Below are positions 1 through 7,712 of a stretch of DNA of 64,000 nt, one piece after another. Position 1 is the stretch's first letter; each line of letters opens with the position of its first letter. Source of the stretch: AC-32 sp963719275 (GTDB taxonomy: Bacteria; Actinomycetota; Thermoleophilia; Gaiellales; Gaiellaceae); contig CAVRBT010000010.1 of the NCBI GenBank assembly GCA_963719275.1, positions 124,001 through 188,000 of the forward strand, written 5' to 3'. Position numbers and translations under genes: made by a program. The notes under the pieces are model-generated. The model did no database searches. It had not been told where the DNA came from and was given only the letters and a program-made list of their open reading frames with translations.

Positions 1-189
1 GGTCGCGAGCTCGACCATCGACGCGAGCAGCTCCATCTTGACCACGCCTGGAAGGTCGCGCCCCTCGGCCGAGTCGAGCAACGCCTCGACGCCGGGTGCC
101 AGCGCCATCGTGTCGGCGTCGAGAATCATGATCTCCTCCTCGACGCCGAGCGACCAGGGGGCGCTGTTGCCGAACGCCTGCTCGATCAC
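1..189 (-). CDS. Glutamate-cysteine ligase-like (carboxylate-amine ligase, GCS2 family), N-terminal fragment
   Basis: The minus strand reads 63 codons from a GTG at 189 into the left edge of the window, so only the amino terminus is present. The peptide contains SLGVEEEIMILDADTMALAP, the characteristic GVEEE opening strand of the GCS2/YbdK family, which joins a carboxylate to an amine using ATP. A TAG lies five codons upstream of the GTG, so the start is constrained. The family is clear; whether this copy makes gamma-glutamylcysteine or another product cannot be told from this fragment. Confidence 0.8.
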   Translation of the reverse strand, partial: MIEQAFGNSAPWSLGVEEEIMILDADTMALAPGVEALLDSAEGRDLPGVVKMELLASMVELAT

Positions 190-227
190 GACCGGCGTAC
201 GCTAGCCGGGGGCGCCCAGGCGGCGCG

Positions 228-1319
228 CTACGGGTTCCAGGAGCCGCGCAGGAAGCGCGCGACCTGGACGAGCAACGTCGCGCCGGCCAGGCCAAGCGCC
301 GCGTAGAGGAGCGCGCCCGCCCAGCCGAAGAGCCCGTCGCCGCCCGAGGTCACCGCCTGCGGAAGCTTGGGCGGCTTGAAACTCGCTCCCAGCGCGGCGG
401 GAGGCGGCTTCGAGTTCGTCCGCACGTGCGAGTCACCCGCTCCGATGTTGTCGTCCACGAACGGCACGGCGAACGCGGCGAGGATCGACGTCGAGCCGGA
501 GAAGGGAGTGCCCACGAAGAAGCAGCTCGTGGTCACCGGGGCGGTCTGCTCAGCGCGCGTCAGGTGCCGTCCGCTCGGCACGACCTCGACTGCGATCGTT
601 CCGACCTGCGTCCGGTGGCCGGCTCGCACGACGACGACCGTGATCGTGTACTTCCCGGCCGCGAGCGGCCGCCCGTTCACCCGGCCGTCGAAGGGGACGC
701 GGTTGAGGCCGCTGTGGCCTCGCACCCACTTGCGGCCGATGACCGTGCACGCCGAGCCGTCGGCGCGGACGACGAGCTCGACCTTGCCCGGCTCGCGGAG
801 CCGGAACCGGATCACGGTGCCGCGCTGCGCCTTCGGGCCGCGCGTCGAGAAGCGCGTCCGCGTCGCGCGCACCCGCCGCGCCTGCCGTTCTTGCGCCGTG
901 GGGCTGTAGTCCGGGGCAGCAACGCCTCCCTGCGACGGCGCGCCGCCCCGAACGGTTCCGCCGGGTCCGGTCGGAAGGCCTGGCCCCGGAGCGCCCGGCG
1001 GCGGAGGAGCAGTGGGAGGAAGGCCGGGCGGCGGCGGGAGCGGTGGTGGTGGCGGGAGCCCCGGCGGCGGGGGAGCCGGAGGGAGGAGCGGTGGTGGGGG
1101 GAGGGGCGGTGCCGGCGGAAGCGGTGGCGGTGGCGGGAGAGCGGGCGGAGGTGGAGGCGGGGGCAGCGGCGGCGGCGGCGGCAGCGTCGGAACGGTGATC
1201 GTGGGCAGCGTCAGCGTGGGCAGCGTCGGGAGCACGTTGCTGCGCGCCGGACCAGTCGCAACCACCGCCGCCGCGAATCCTGTGGCTGCCGCAAGCACGA
1301 GCAGGATCGGTCGTCGCAT
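228..1319 (-). CDS. Proline-rich exported protein with FlgD-like Ig domain and C-terminal membrane anchor
   Basis: 363 residues from ATG 1319; longer upstream reading is antisense to the next gene and is not used. Residues 1-25 form a signal peptide after MRRP. Residues about 35-110 are almost entirely proline, leucine and alanine runs, a wall-spanning or flexible linker type of sequence. Residues about 155-250 resemble a FlgD/Ig-like beta-sandwich (the LAAGKYTITVVV turn is typical). A hydrophobic helix near the C terminus ending in RFLRGSWNP would anchor it in the membrane. It stands alone, divergent from the oxidoreductase at 1426. Function unknown; surface-exposed protein inferred. Confidence 0.75.
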   Translation of the reverse strand: MRRPILLVLAAATGFAAAVVATGPARSNVLPTLPTLTLPTITVPTLPPPPPLPPPPPPPALPPPPPLPPAPPLPPPPLLPPAPPPPGLPPPPPLPPPPGLPPTAPPPPGAPGPGLPTGPGGTVRGGAPSQGGVAAPDYSPTAQERQARRVRATRTRFSTRGPKAQRGTVIRFRLREPGKVELVVRADGSACTVIGRKWVRGHSGLNRVPFDGRVNGRPLAAGKYTITVVVVRAGHRTQVGTIAVEVVPSGRHLTRAEQTAPVTTSCFFVGTPFSGSTSILAAFAVPFVDDNIGAGDSHVRTNSKPPPAALGASFKPPKLPQAVTSGGDGLFGWAGALLYAALGLAGATLLVQVARFLRGSWNP

Positions 1320-1425
1320 CGTCCGGAAGAAAAACGTGGAACGTGCGGACGTAGATACGGCTAGCCGACGACGACGTTCGTGGTCCCGCCCCCGTCGGCG
1401 ACCGTGACGCGACACAATCGGCCCT

Positions 1426-2811
1426 ATGTCCGAGCGGTTCGACCTCGTCGTACTCGGCAGCGGCTCGGGCGCACGCGACGCCGCGAAGACCGCCGCGCGC
1501 GACCACGGCGCGCGCGTGGCGCTGGTCGAGCGCGAGCGCTGGGGCGGCAGCTGCCCGAACGTCGCCTGCACGCCCACGAAGGCCTACCTCGTCGCGGCGG
1601 AGCTCGCCCACGACGTGAACCAGCTCGCTGCGCGAATCGGCGTGGATACCGGCTCCGCGCAAGTCGACCTCGCCCGCGTGCGCGCATGGAAGGAGTCGAT
1701 CAAGAAGACGCAGGAGCAATGGGTCACCGACCTGCGCGCCGACGGCTTTGCGACGTTCGACGGCGAAGCGGCGCTCCTGGACGCGCACACCGTCCACGCC
1801 GGCGGCGCCGAGGTCGAAGGCGAGCGCGTGCTGATCGCGACCGGCTCGCGCACCGCGGTCCCACCGGTCGACGGGATCGAAGAGATCGACTGGATCGACC
1901 ACGTCTCGGCGCTCGAGCTGGAGGAGGTCCCGGGCTCGCTGCTCGTCGTCGGCGCGGGTGCGGTCGGGCTCGAGCTCGGCCAGGCGCTCGCGCGCTTCGG
2001 CGCGCGCGTGACGATCGTGGACGCGGCCGACCGGATCGCGCCGCTCGCCGACGCCGAGTCCTCGGCCACCCTGGCCGCCGCGCTGGAGGACGAGGGGATC
2101 GAGCTCGCACTCTCGGTCTTCGTGCAGGCCGTCGGCCGCGAGGGCGGTCAGGTAGGGGCAACGATCGCGCCGCAGAACGGCTCGGAGCCCTACGAGGTGC
2201 GGGCGGAGAAGCTTCTGCTCGCGGCGGGGCGCGCGCCGAACGTCGAGGGGCTGAACCTCGAGGCCGTCGGCGTCGAGACCACGCGCGCCGGGATCTCCGT
2301 CGACGAGCACCTCCGCACCTCCGTCGCCGGGATCTGGGCGGCCGGCGACGTGACTGGGCTCGCCCAGTTCACGCCGGTCGCGCAGTACCAGGCGCGGATC
2401 GCCGTGGCGGACATGTTCGGCGCCGACGCGGCGCCCGCGGACTACTCCGTCCTGCCGACGGCGATCTTCACCGACCCGGAGGTCGGCGGCGTCGGCCTCA
2501 CCGAGGAACAGGCCCGGGAGGAGGGCCACGACGTCGGGGTCGGACGGCACGAGCTCGTGCGCCGCTCCTCGTACATCGACGCCAAGCACGGCCTGTTCAA
2601 GGTCGTGTACGACCGCGCCGAAGGGAAGGTGCTCGGACTGCACGTCGTCTCCCGCAACGCCGGCGAGGTCGTCCAGGGCTTCTCGCTCGGCCTGCGGCTG
2701 GGAGCGACCGTCCACGAGCTCACGAGGATGCACCACGTCTTCCCAACCTTCGGCGAAGGCGTCAAGGCCGCCGCGGAGCAGGCGATCGGCGGCTCGGTAG
2801 CGATGGACTGA
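1426..2811 (+). CDS. FAD-dependent pyridine nucleotide-disulfide oxidoreductase (dihydrolipoamide/mercuric reductase-like)
   Basis: 461 residues. The N-terminal dinucleotide fold (VLGSGSGARDAA) is followed by the redox-active pair in GGSCPNVACTPTK, i.e. CX4C as in lipoamide dehydrogenase and mercuric reductase. A second Rossmann motif (VVGAGAVGLELG) binds NAD(P)H, and GIWAAGDVTG closes the FAD site. The C-terminal dimer domain has VFPTFGEG where lipoamide dehydrogenase carries the catalytic His-Pro-Thr; the histidine is Phe here. This argues against a classical E3 and for a specialised disulfide or soluble transhydrogenase-like enzyme. No 2-oxoacid dehydrogenase genes adjoin it. Confidence 0.88.
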   Translation: MSERFDLVVLGSGSGARDAAKTAARDHGARVALVERERWGGSCPNVACTPTKAYLVAAELAHDVNQLAARIGVDTGSAQVDLARVRAWKESIKKTQEQWVTDLRADGFATFDGEAALLDAHTVHAGGAEVEGERVLIATGSRTAVPPVDGIEEIDWIDHVSALELEEVPGSLLVVGAGAVGLELGQALARFGARVTIVDAADRIAPLADAESSATLAAALEDEGIELALSVFVQAVGREGGQVGATIAPQNGSEPYEVRAEKLLLAAGRAPNVEGLNLEAVGVETTRAGISVDEHLRTSVAGIWAAGDVTGLAQFTPVAQYQARIAVADMFGADAAPADYSVLPTAIFTDPEVGGVGLTEEQAREEGHDVGVGRHELVRRSSYIDAKHGLFKVVYDRAEGKVLGLHVVSRNAGEVVQGFSLGLRLGATVHELTRMHHVFPTFGEGVKAAAEQAIGGSVAMD

Positions 2812-2860
2812 CACGAGGGTCCTTCGCGAGCTACGAGCGAAGCGATGTAGAAACCGTTCC

Positions 2861-2926
2861 CCGCCGAAAGTGCTTGCACTTTCGGCGGAAAAGAAGGAGG
2901 CCCGGGCAGGCTTCGGGCCTCCTTCT
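2861..2926. terminator. Tandem hairpins between convergent genes
   Basis: Two perfect inverted repeats lie back to back after the oxidoreductase stop: arms 2861-2873 and 2876-2888 (CCGCCGAAAGTGC), then arms 2892-2904 and 2914-2926 (AGAAGGAGGCCCG). A weaker repeat (GGCCCCA, 2973-2979 with 2986-2992) follows. The neighbours converge here, so a bidirectional terminator is the simplest reading. There is only a short A/T flank, so termination efficiency is uncertain. Confidence 0.65.
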
Positions 2927-3002
2927 GTCGATCCCGGCGCTCCGTGCTGGCGAACGGCGCAGCCGGGAACCAGGCCCCAGGGGGTTGGGGCCAATCTGAC
3001 GG

Positions 3003-4202
3003 TCAGCCGGTCGTGGGCTGCCGTCCCAACTTGACTGTCACGGTCCGTTCATCGCTCCCCCGGTAGACGCCGAGTTTCACGTCGTCGCCGGGCTGCTTGT
3101 TGGCGATCGCGTCGCGCAGCTGGTCGATCGTGTACAGCGGCGCGCCGTCGACCGTGGCGATCAGGTCGCCGCCCAGCGGGTACGTCTCGCCCGCGAGCGT
3201 CGCGCTCTGCTTCGCCGCGCGCAGGCCGGCCTTGGCCGCGCCGCTGCCGGGCTGCACGCCCGCCACGAGCAGGCCGTGCGAGACCGGCAGATGGAAGAGC
3301 TTGGCCGCGGTCTTCGAGACGGGTTGCGCCGTGATGCCGATGTAGGGGTGGTTGACGTGGCCGCTGCTGATCAGCTGGGCGGCCACGGTCTTCACGGTGT
3401 TGATCGGCACCGCGAAGCCGATGCCGACGTTCCCGCTCGTGCCGGAGCCCCCGGTCGAGATCTGCGAGTTGACACCGATCACCTCGCCGCGCGCGTCCAG
3501 CAGCGGCCCACCGGAGTTGCCCTTGTTCAGCGCCGCGTCGGTCTGGATCACGTGGTCGATCGAGTAGCTGTTCGGCGCCTGAATCATGCGCTGGAGCGCG
3601 CTGACGATCCCGGTCGTGACCGTGCGGTCGTAACCGAAGGGGTTGCCGATCGCGACGACCGAGTCGCCCACGTGAACGGCGTCGGAGTTGCCGAGCGGGA
3701 GCGGCGTGAGGGCACGCGCATGTGCGTCGACCTGCAGCACGGCGATGTCGGTGGACGGGTCGACGCCGACGACCTTCGCCTTCTTGCTCTCGTTGTTCGA
3801 GAAGCTGACGTCGACGGACTTCGCGCCCTCGACGACGTGGTAGTTCGTGACGATGTGGCCGGCCTTGTCGATCACGAAGCCCGAGCCGAGCGCCTCGGCC
3901 TGCTGCGGGCTCGGGAACGGGAGGCCGAAGAACGGGTCGACGCGAGGCGCAGTCACCACCTGCGTCGCCGTCACCTGCACCACGCCCGGCGCCGCGCGCC
4001 GGAAGATTTGGTTGACGGTCATCGCGCGGCCCGTCGACTTCACCGAGATCGGGCCGGCGGCGAGCGGCGTCTGCACGTTGACCGTCGCCGTCCTTTTGTC
4101 GAAACCGCCGAGGAGCGCGGCACCGCCGAGAGCGAAGACGCTGCCGAGCAGGCCCGCGGCCAAGAGCCCACCGCCGTAGACCAACCGCGTCGGACCTGCC
4201 AT
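3003..4202 (-). CDS. HtrA/DegP-like serine protease with PDZ domain, membrane-anchored
   Basis: 399 residues. One N-terminal membrane helix (about residues 8-30) precedes a trypsin-fold protease domain (about 60-275). The catalytic triad is visible: His in VTNYHVVEGA, Asp in DPSTDIAVL, Ser in KGNSGGPLLDA. A single PDZ domain occupies about residues 290-390. Members of this family degrade or refold damaged proteins outside the membrane. It is one of two HtrA paralogues here (the other at 47618). The upstream region has two GTTAAGC units 11 bp apart, which may be an operator. Confidence 0.92.
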   Translation of the reverse strand: MAGPTRLVYGGGLLAAGLLGSVFALGGAALLGGFDKRTATVNVQTPLAAGPISVKSTGRAMTVNQIFRRAAPGVVQVTATQVVTAPRVDPFFGLPFPSPQQAEALGSGFVIDKAGHIVTNYHVVEGAKSVDVSFSNNESKKAKVVGVDPSTDIAVLQVDAHARALTPLPLGNSDAVHVGDSVVAIGNPFGYDRTVTTGIVSALQRMIQAPNSYSIDHVIQTDAALNKGNSGGPLLDARGEVIGVNSQISTGGSGTSGNVGIGFAVPINTVKTVAAQLISSGHVNHPYIGITAQPVSKTAAKLFHLPVSHGLLVAGVQPGSGAAKAGLRAAKQSATLAGETYPLGGDLIATVDGAPLYTIDQLRDAIANKQPGDDVKLGVYRGSDERTVTVKLGRQPTTG

Positions 4203-4246
4203 GAGGCCGGTTATAGCCCCGCCGTGTTCAAGTCCCGTTGCGGGGC

Positions 4247-4268
4247 GTTAAGCATGGGTTAAGCCGAG
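4247..4268 (+). promoter_or_regulatory. Two 11-bp-spaced GTTAAGC repeats upstream of htrA-like gene
   Basis: GTTAAGC occurs at 4247-4253 and 4258-4264, exactly one helical turn apart, 45-60 bp upstream of the HtrA start at 4202. The 15-mer GCATGGGTTAAGCCG here (4252-4266) recurs at 7497-7511. Head-to-tail 11-bp half-sites are typical of OmpR-type response regulators, but no regulator is shown to bind here. Confidence 0.35.
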
Positions 4269-4322
4269 CGGCTCGAGCATCGCGCGCAACCATGCGGCGA
4301 ACAGCGTCGGAGCCGGCCGCTT

Positions 4323-4346
4323 GGTACCCCTCCTGGTACCCCTCCT
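4323..4346. repeat. Tandem 12-bp duplication
   Basis: GGTACCCCTCCT is repeated twice head to tail, immediately beyond the stop codon of the small frameshifted HTH gene. It contains two KpnI-type palindromes. No function is apparent. Confidence 0.7.
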
Positions 4347-4350
4347 CGGC

Positions 4351-4534
4351 TCACTCGCGCGAAACGATCTGCCGGATGCGCTCGCGCGAGAGGCCGGCGA
4401 CGCGGGAGATCGTGCCCAGGCTGGCGCCCTTCAACGTGCGCATCGCGGACAGCGGCATGGAGCTCCTGACGAGCGTCGGCGAGCCGTGGCTCGAGGCGCT
4501 GCGACGAGTAGGAGACGATCGCCCTCGCGGCCAT
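4351..4534 (-). pseudogene. Small helix-turn-helix protein, interrupted by a one-base frameshift
   Basis: From ATG 4534 the frame reads MAARAIVSYSSQRLEPRLAD and on to HAAVRDAHVEG. It then leaves frame at the GGCGCCC tract near 4423-4429. One base fewer restores ASLGTISRVAGLSRERIRQI and a stop at 4351, giving a 60-residue protein. The restored C terminus is a sigma-region-4-like helix-turn-helix. Length (184 nt, 3n+1) fits exactly one inserted base. It may be a real pseudogene or a sequencing indel. Reads or a related genome would decide. Confidence 0.65.
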
Positions 4535-4794
4535 GGTGAAGGGACTACAAAGAATCTGACTCCGCGCCAGTCAGCCTTTCTCCCCCGATGATCGGACCTA
4601 TGCGGATCGAGCGCATGGAGGATGAGCGGCGACAACGCCTGCCGTCAGAGCAAATTACGCGCTAACCATTCCGCTCTGTGTAGGCGAGCTTGAGCTTCTG
4701 TCCGCTGATGAGCGTAAGCGCCGGCGGCAACACGCGCCCCGGTCAGGCCGCCCCAGAGCCCGAGGGTTAGGATCGCGGCGAAGATCGGAGGTAG

Positions 4795-5277
4795 ATGATT
4801 CGACCGAAGCGGGCTCTCCTCGTGGTCGGCGCTACCTACCTGTTTGCGCTGGCACCCCTCGCAACTGGATGTGACCTGTCGGGCGGCGCTGGGAAGCCAA
4901 CGGCGACGTCAACGCGCGCGAACCCGAGCGAGATGAAGTTCAGCCGCGCCAACTTCGCTCTCTTGGTCGCCCACCCGAACCGCTACAAGGGCGCGCGCGT
5001 CAACTTTGTCGGCAAGGTCGTCAGCGTCCAGCGAGACGCGCTGGGAGTGGCATTTCAGGTGTACGCCGAGTCCCGCCACGATCGGTGGATCACGATCGTG
5101 TATGCCTCGCCCGGCACGGCCGTGTATGCCCGGCCCGGCACGGCCGTCGGCAAGGGCGCATATGTGCGCGTGCTCGGAATCGTGGACGGGTCGCTGATCG
5201 TCACAGATGACTCGGGTGCGACCGTGATCGCCCCGACGCTCGCCGCGGACGTCGTGAGACAGTTGCCTGCGCGCTAG
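4795..5277 (+). CDS. Putative lipoprotein with OB-fold-like domain
   Basis: 160 residues; start ATG 4795 follows GGAGG at 5-nt spacing. The signal peptide ends in LAPLATGCDL, a usable if not ideal lipobox with Cys26. Residues 45-155 (PNRYKGARVNFVGKVVSVQR and the VRVLGIVDGS strand) resemble the tRNA_anti-like/OB-fold domain of small exported proteins. An 8-residue stretch is duplicated in tandem (YASPGTAV/YARPGTAV), mirrored in the DNA at 5101-5148. Function unknown. Confidence 0.72.
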   Translation: MIRPKRALLVVGATYLFALAPLATGCDLSGGAGKPTATSTRANPSEMKFSRANFALLVAHPNRYKGARVNFVGKVVSVQRDALGVAFQVYAESRHDRWITIVYASPGTAVYARPGTAVGKGAYVRVLGIVDGSLIVTDDSGATVIAPTLAADVVRQLPAR

Positions 5278-5340
5278 CAGGCCGCTCAGCCGTACCTGCG
5301 CTTGTAGGCGAGCCTATGCCGTGACGATCTCGTTCGAGAC

Positions 5341-6435
5341 CTAACGAATCGTCAAGGCAACGATCCGGCCACGTCCCTTCACATTCTCCGCCCACGCAAG
5401 CCGCTTGCCCTCGATCGAGAGGCCGATCGGCGTCCCGCCTGCCTTCCAGACGAGCTTCGGTGCTCCGCCGGCGAGCAGGTAGATCTTGTTCCCGACGCGG
5501 TAGCTAATGCGAGACGTGCTGATAGCGAGCTCGGACGCGGTTGCTTTCGGGACAGACGTCGTGCCGATGAGCTTTCCGTGCTGGGGCTCGTAACGCTCAA
5601 TCGCCTTTGTCCCGTCGGCTCGCTGTACGAGCACGGCCAGGTACGAGAAGCTGAGCGCGATCGCCTTGACCGTTCCGCGTGGGGCGACGCTGCTGAGCAA
5701 GACTGGTTTGTTGAGGAACCGATAGACCTGGACAGACCCGTTCTCTGCCACCCTCGGCGCATCCCCCAGGTTGCTCAGGAGGGGCGACTCCGCCGGGGCG
5801 ACGGCGACCATGCCCTGGGAGATCTGCCCCGACTGCGGATCGTGCCCCGCGAAGGCGAGCATTACCGGGGCGGGAATGGTGCCGACCGAGCACTGCTCGA
5901 ACTGCCCGGTGACGAAGATGACGCCACCGCCTGTGACATCGAGCCTCTTGCAATTGGTCACGTCCGGGTTGTCGCAACGCTCCGTCGTTTTTCCGTAGAG
6001 AAGCGTCGGACCGTCCCCTGCGACGCCGCCCAGGTAGATGCCCCCTGGATCGACGTTCCCGCCCATGAAGAGGTCGATCAGCATCGGCCGTGACCCAAAC
6101 GTGGACGTCCAGAGCCCGTACTCCATGCTGTTACCCCCGCCAAACTGCGTCCACAGCGCGCGTGTGCCGGCGAGCGCCAAGGCCGGCTTGGGCGTACCCG
6201 CGACCGGAGCGGCGCTGCCCACAACTGCGCTCGCCCTGATCAGAAGGCTGCGTAGGTGAAGCTTGTAGCTGGGGCCGATCCAGGCAATCGACTCAGCATC
6301 TTGGGCGAAGGCGCGAATCGGTCCCTTCTCGGTCACGAGCGTCTTCGGCTTGGTCGGCTTGGGGTTCGACGCAGGTGCGGTTGCTCCGCTCGCCGTCACA
6401 CCGAGCAGCAGCAAAGGCACTGCGAGAAACAACAT
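5341..6435 (-). CDS. Secreted protein of unknown function, probable beta-propeller
   Basis: 364 residues with a clear signal peptide (MLFLAVPLLLLGVTASGATA). The mature part alternates short strands with turn motifs such as AWIGPSYKLHL, ALAGTRALW, LAVLVQRADG and LAWAENVKG, spaced as in WD40-like or YncE-like propellers. Two cysteine-containing turns (CDNPDVTNCK) suggest a disulfide. It lies 27 nt downstream of the PAS-LuxR regulator stop on the same strand, so they may be cotranscribed. No catalytic motif is recognised. Confidence 0.7.
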   Translation of the reverse strand: MLFLAVPLLLLGVTASGATAPASNPKPTKPKTLVTEKGPIRAFAQDAESIAWIGPSYKLHLRSLLIRASAVVGSAAPVAGTPKPALALAGTRALWTQFGGGNSMEYGLWTSTFGSRPMLIDLFMGGNVDPGGIYLGGVAGDGPTLLYGKTTERCDNPDVTNCKRLDVTGGGVIFVTGQFEQCSVGTIPAPVMLAFAGHDPQSGQISQGMVAVAPAESPLLSNLGDAPRVAENGSVQVYRFLNKPVLLSSVAPRGTVKAIALSFSYLAVLVQRADGTKAIERYEPQHGKLIGTTSVPKATASELAISTSRISYRVGNKIYLLAGGAPKLVWKAGGTPIGLSIEGKRLAWAENVKGRGRIVALTIR

Positions 6436-6462
6436 GATGACGAGCAGGGAATGAGCGCTGGC

Positions 6463-7035
6463 TCAGTTTGCGATGAGGTGGTCGCGGTGCGCGAGCGCGA
6501 CGGCCTCGAGGCGCGAGTGGACGCGGAGGGTCCGGAAGATTCCGCGGATGTGGTTCCGGACAGTCTCTACGCTGAGGTGCAACTCGCTCGCAATCTGATC
6601 GGTCGAGCGCCCGTGCTCGAGCAGGCGCAGGATTTCGCCCTGACGGGGTGTCAGGCTCGGATGGGGCGGCGGCGGAGGTTCATCATCGACGTCCTTGACC
6701 TGGCCGAAGACCCCAATCACGTGGCCGCCGCGCTCGAGGGGCACGCCGCTCACCTCCATCGTGATGCGCTCCCCGTCGGCGTTCAGGAAGACGCCTCGGT
6801 TGTCCGAGCCTTCCGGCGGGCCAATGAGGTTGCGGGTGAAAATCTCGCGCCCGCGGCGTTGCTCCTCGGGCGCGAGGACGGAGGTCATCTGGCGTCCCCG
6901 CACGTCGCCCACGATCCGCTCTGCGGCTGGATTGATCCAGCGGATGATCCCGTGGCGATCGATCACGTAGGCGGGAACGCGAACGCGCTCGAGGGCGTCC
7001 TCCACATCGCCGCCGAGCTCCTTGAGACCCACCAC
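6463..7035 (-). CDS. PAS domain-LuxR family transcriptional regulator
   Basis: 190 residues. A PAS fold occupies about residues 12-115 (VPAYVIDRHGIIRWINPAAE is the classic PAS entry strand). A proline-rich linker (DDEPPPPPHP) follows. The C-terminal GerE/LuxR helix-turn-helix is at about 125-185 (LTPRQGEILRLLEHGRSTDQ, then VETVRNHIRGIFRTL). There is no receiver or kinase domain, so it is a one-component sensor; the ligand is unknown. GTG start. The secreted protein downstream is the likeliest linked target. Confidence 0.85.
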   Translation of the reverse strand: MVGLKELGGDVEDALERVRVPAYVIDRHGIIRWINPAAERIVGDVRGRQMTSVLAPEEQRRGREIFTRNLIGPPEGSDNRGVFLNADGERITMEVSGVPLERGGHVIGVFGQVKDVDDEPPPPPHPSLTPRQGEILRLLEHGRSTDQIASELHLSVETVRNHIRGIFRTLRVHSRLEAVALAHRDHLIAN

Positions 7036-7222
7036 GCGGCTAAGTGTGCGCCGCTTGGGTGGCTGGCGTCAACGTCGGGCTGGCTGCGATGGTCGCCGCC
7101 TGCCTCGCCGCTCTTGCCGGGGACCGCCACCGGGACCCGGCCCTGACGCTTCAGGCCGTGGCCGAACGCGATTAGTCGACGGCGGACTCGAGGCGTAGCG
7201 TAGTGCGAGCCCATGCAAGAAC

Positions 7223-7258
7223 GCCGGCCCCGACGCGGAACGAGTTGCCGGGGCCGGC
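7223..7258 (-). terminator. Strong hairpin after a relic gene
   Basis: GCCGGCCCCG (7223-7232) pairs perfectly with CGGGGCCGGC (7249-7258) across a 16-nt loop. It lies just beyond the minus-strand stop at 7266-7268, as expected for the terminator of the remnant reading frame upstream. Confidence 0.55.
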
Positions 7259-7265
7259 CTCTGCC

Positions 7266-7441
7266 TTACTGCCTGTCGGGGTTGCTGAAACCCCTGCAGC
7301 CGACCGGGAACTCCTCGCCGGCCCCGTGGCCAGCGGCCCCTGGAGGCCCGTCGGCGGGAGTTTGCGTCCTCTTGTCCGTTTGGCCGTTTATGTAGTCGTT
7401 GAGTCCGGAGAAGACGCACGCCGAGTTGGCATGCGGGGTTG
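7266..7441 (-). pseudogene. C-terminal relic of a small secreted protein
   Basis: A minus-strand frame with coding character ends at TAA 7266-7268 and reads NSACVFSGLNDYINGQTD and later FPVGCRGFSNPDRQ. The pattern of NSxC-FSGLND and a late CRG resembles the C-terminal part of small actinobacterial exported proteins. An in-frame TGA sits just upstream and there is no ATG or GTG start, so only the tail remains or a start has been lost. Otherwise 7036-7576 holds no gene apart from the repeat array and the peptide gene below. Confidence 0.4.
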
Positions 7442-7478
7442 GAACGGTGCGGGCTCGTGTCAGGCCCGCTCAGACCGG

Positions 7479-7522
7479 CTCAGCCATGCGCTTACGCATG
7501 GGTTAAGCCGGGCGTAACCGTT
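7479..7522 (+). promoter_or_regulatory. Degenerate 11-bp repeat array upstream of the 25-residue peptide gene
   Basis: Four 11-nt units can be laid out head to tail: CTCAGCCATGC, GCTTACGCATG, GGTTAAGCCGG and GCGTAACCGTT. They end about 55 bp before the GTG at 7577. The third unit shares GCATGGGTTAAGCCG with the HtrA upstream region at 4252-4266. Position and period suit an OmpR-type operator, but the units are more divergent than those at 47.4 kb. Confidence 0.35.
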
Positions 7523-7576
7523 CGGCGGGATCGTCCGTTTGATCAGCGACAACGACCGAACGAAAGGGGCTCCTCC

Positions 7577-7654
7577 GTGTCGATTCTCTGGATCATCCTG
7601 ATCATCGTGCTGGTGCTCCTGCTGCTCGGGTTCTTCTCGCGCGGCCGCTGGTAG
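7577..7654 (+). CDS. 25-residue hydrophobic membrane peptide
   Basis: GTG 7577 is preceded by AAAGGGG at 7-nt spacing. The peptide starts MSILWIILIIVLVLLLLG and ends FFSRGRW: one membrane helix with a positively charged cytoplasmic end. A perfect hairpin follows within 15 nt and an operator-like array precedes it, so this is a self-contained transcription unit despite its size. It resembles short single-helix peptides of the DUF3309 kind in composition, but I cannot assign a family or function. Confidence 0.7.
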   Translation: MSILWIILIIVLVLLLLGFFSRGRW

Positions 7655-7664
7655 GAAGCCATTA

Positions 7665-7690
7665 GGCCGCCCGGCACTTGCCGGGCGGCC
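7665..7690 (+). terminator. Hairpin terminator after the membrane peptide gene
   Basis: GGCCGCCCGGC (7665-7675) and GCCGGGCGGCC (7680-7690) form an 11-bp stem with loop ACTT. There is no T tract. Confidence 0.6.
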
Positions 7691-7712
7691 GCGTTCGCGC
7701 GATCCTGGCCTG

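Noticed and set aside
1012..1407. Glycine-rich protein on the plus strand
   Set aside because: It is the complement of the proline-rich segment of the 228-1319 gene.
550..2994. Very long minus-strand open frame opposite the oxidoreductase
   Set aside because: It is antisense to a clear gene; composition is Arg/Ala/Asp-rich as expected for high-GC shadow frames.
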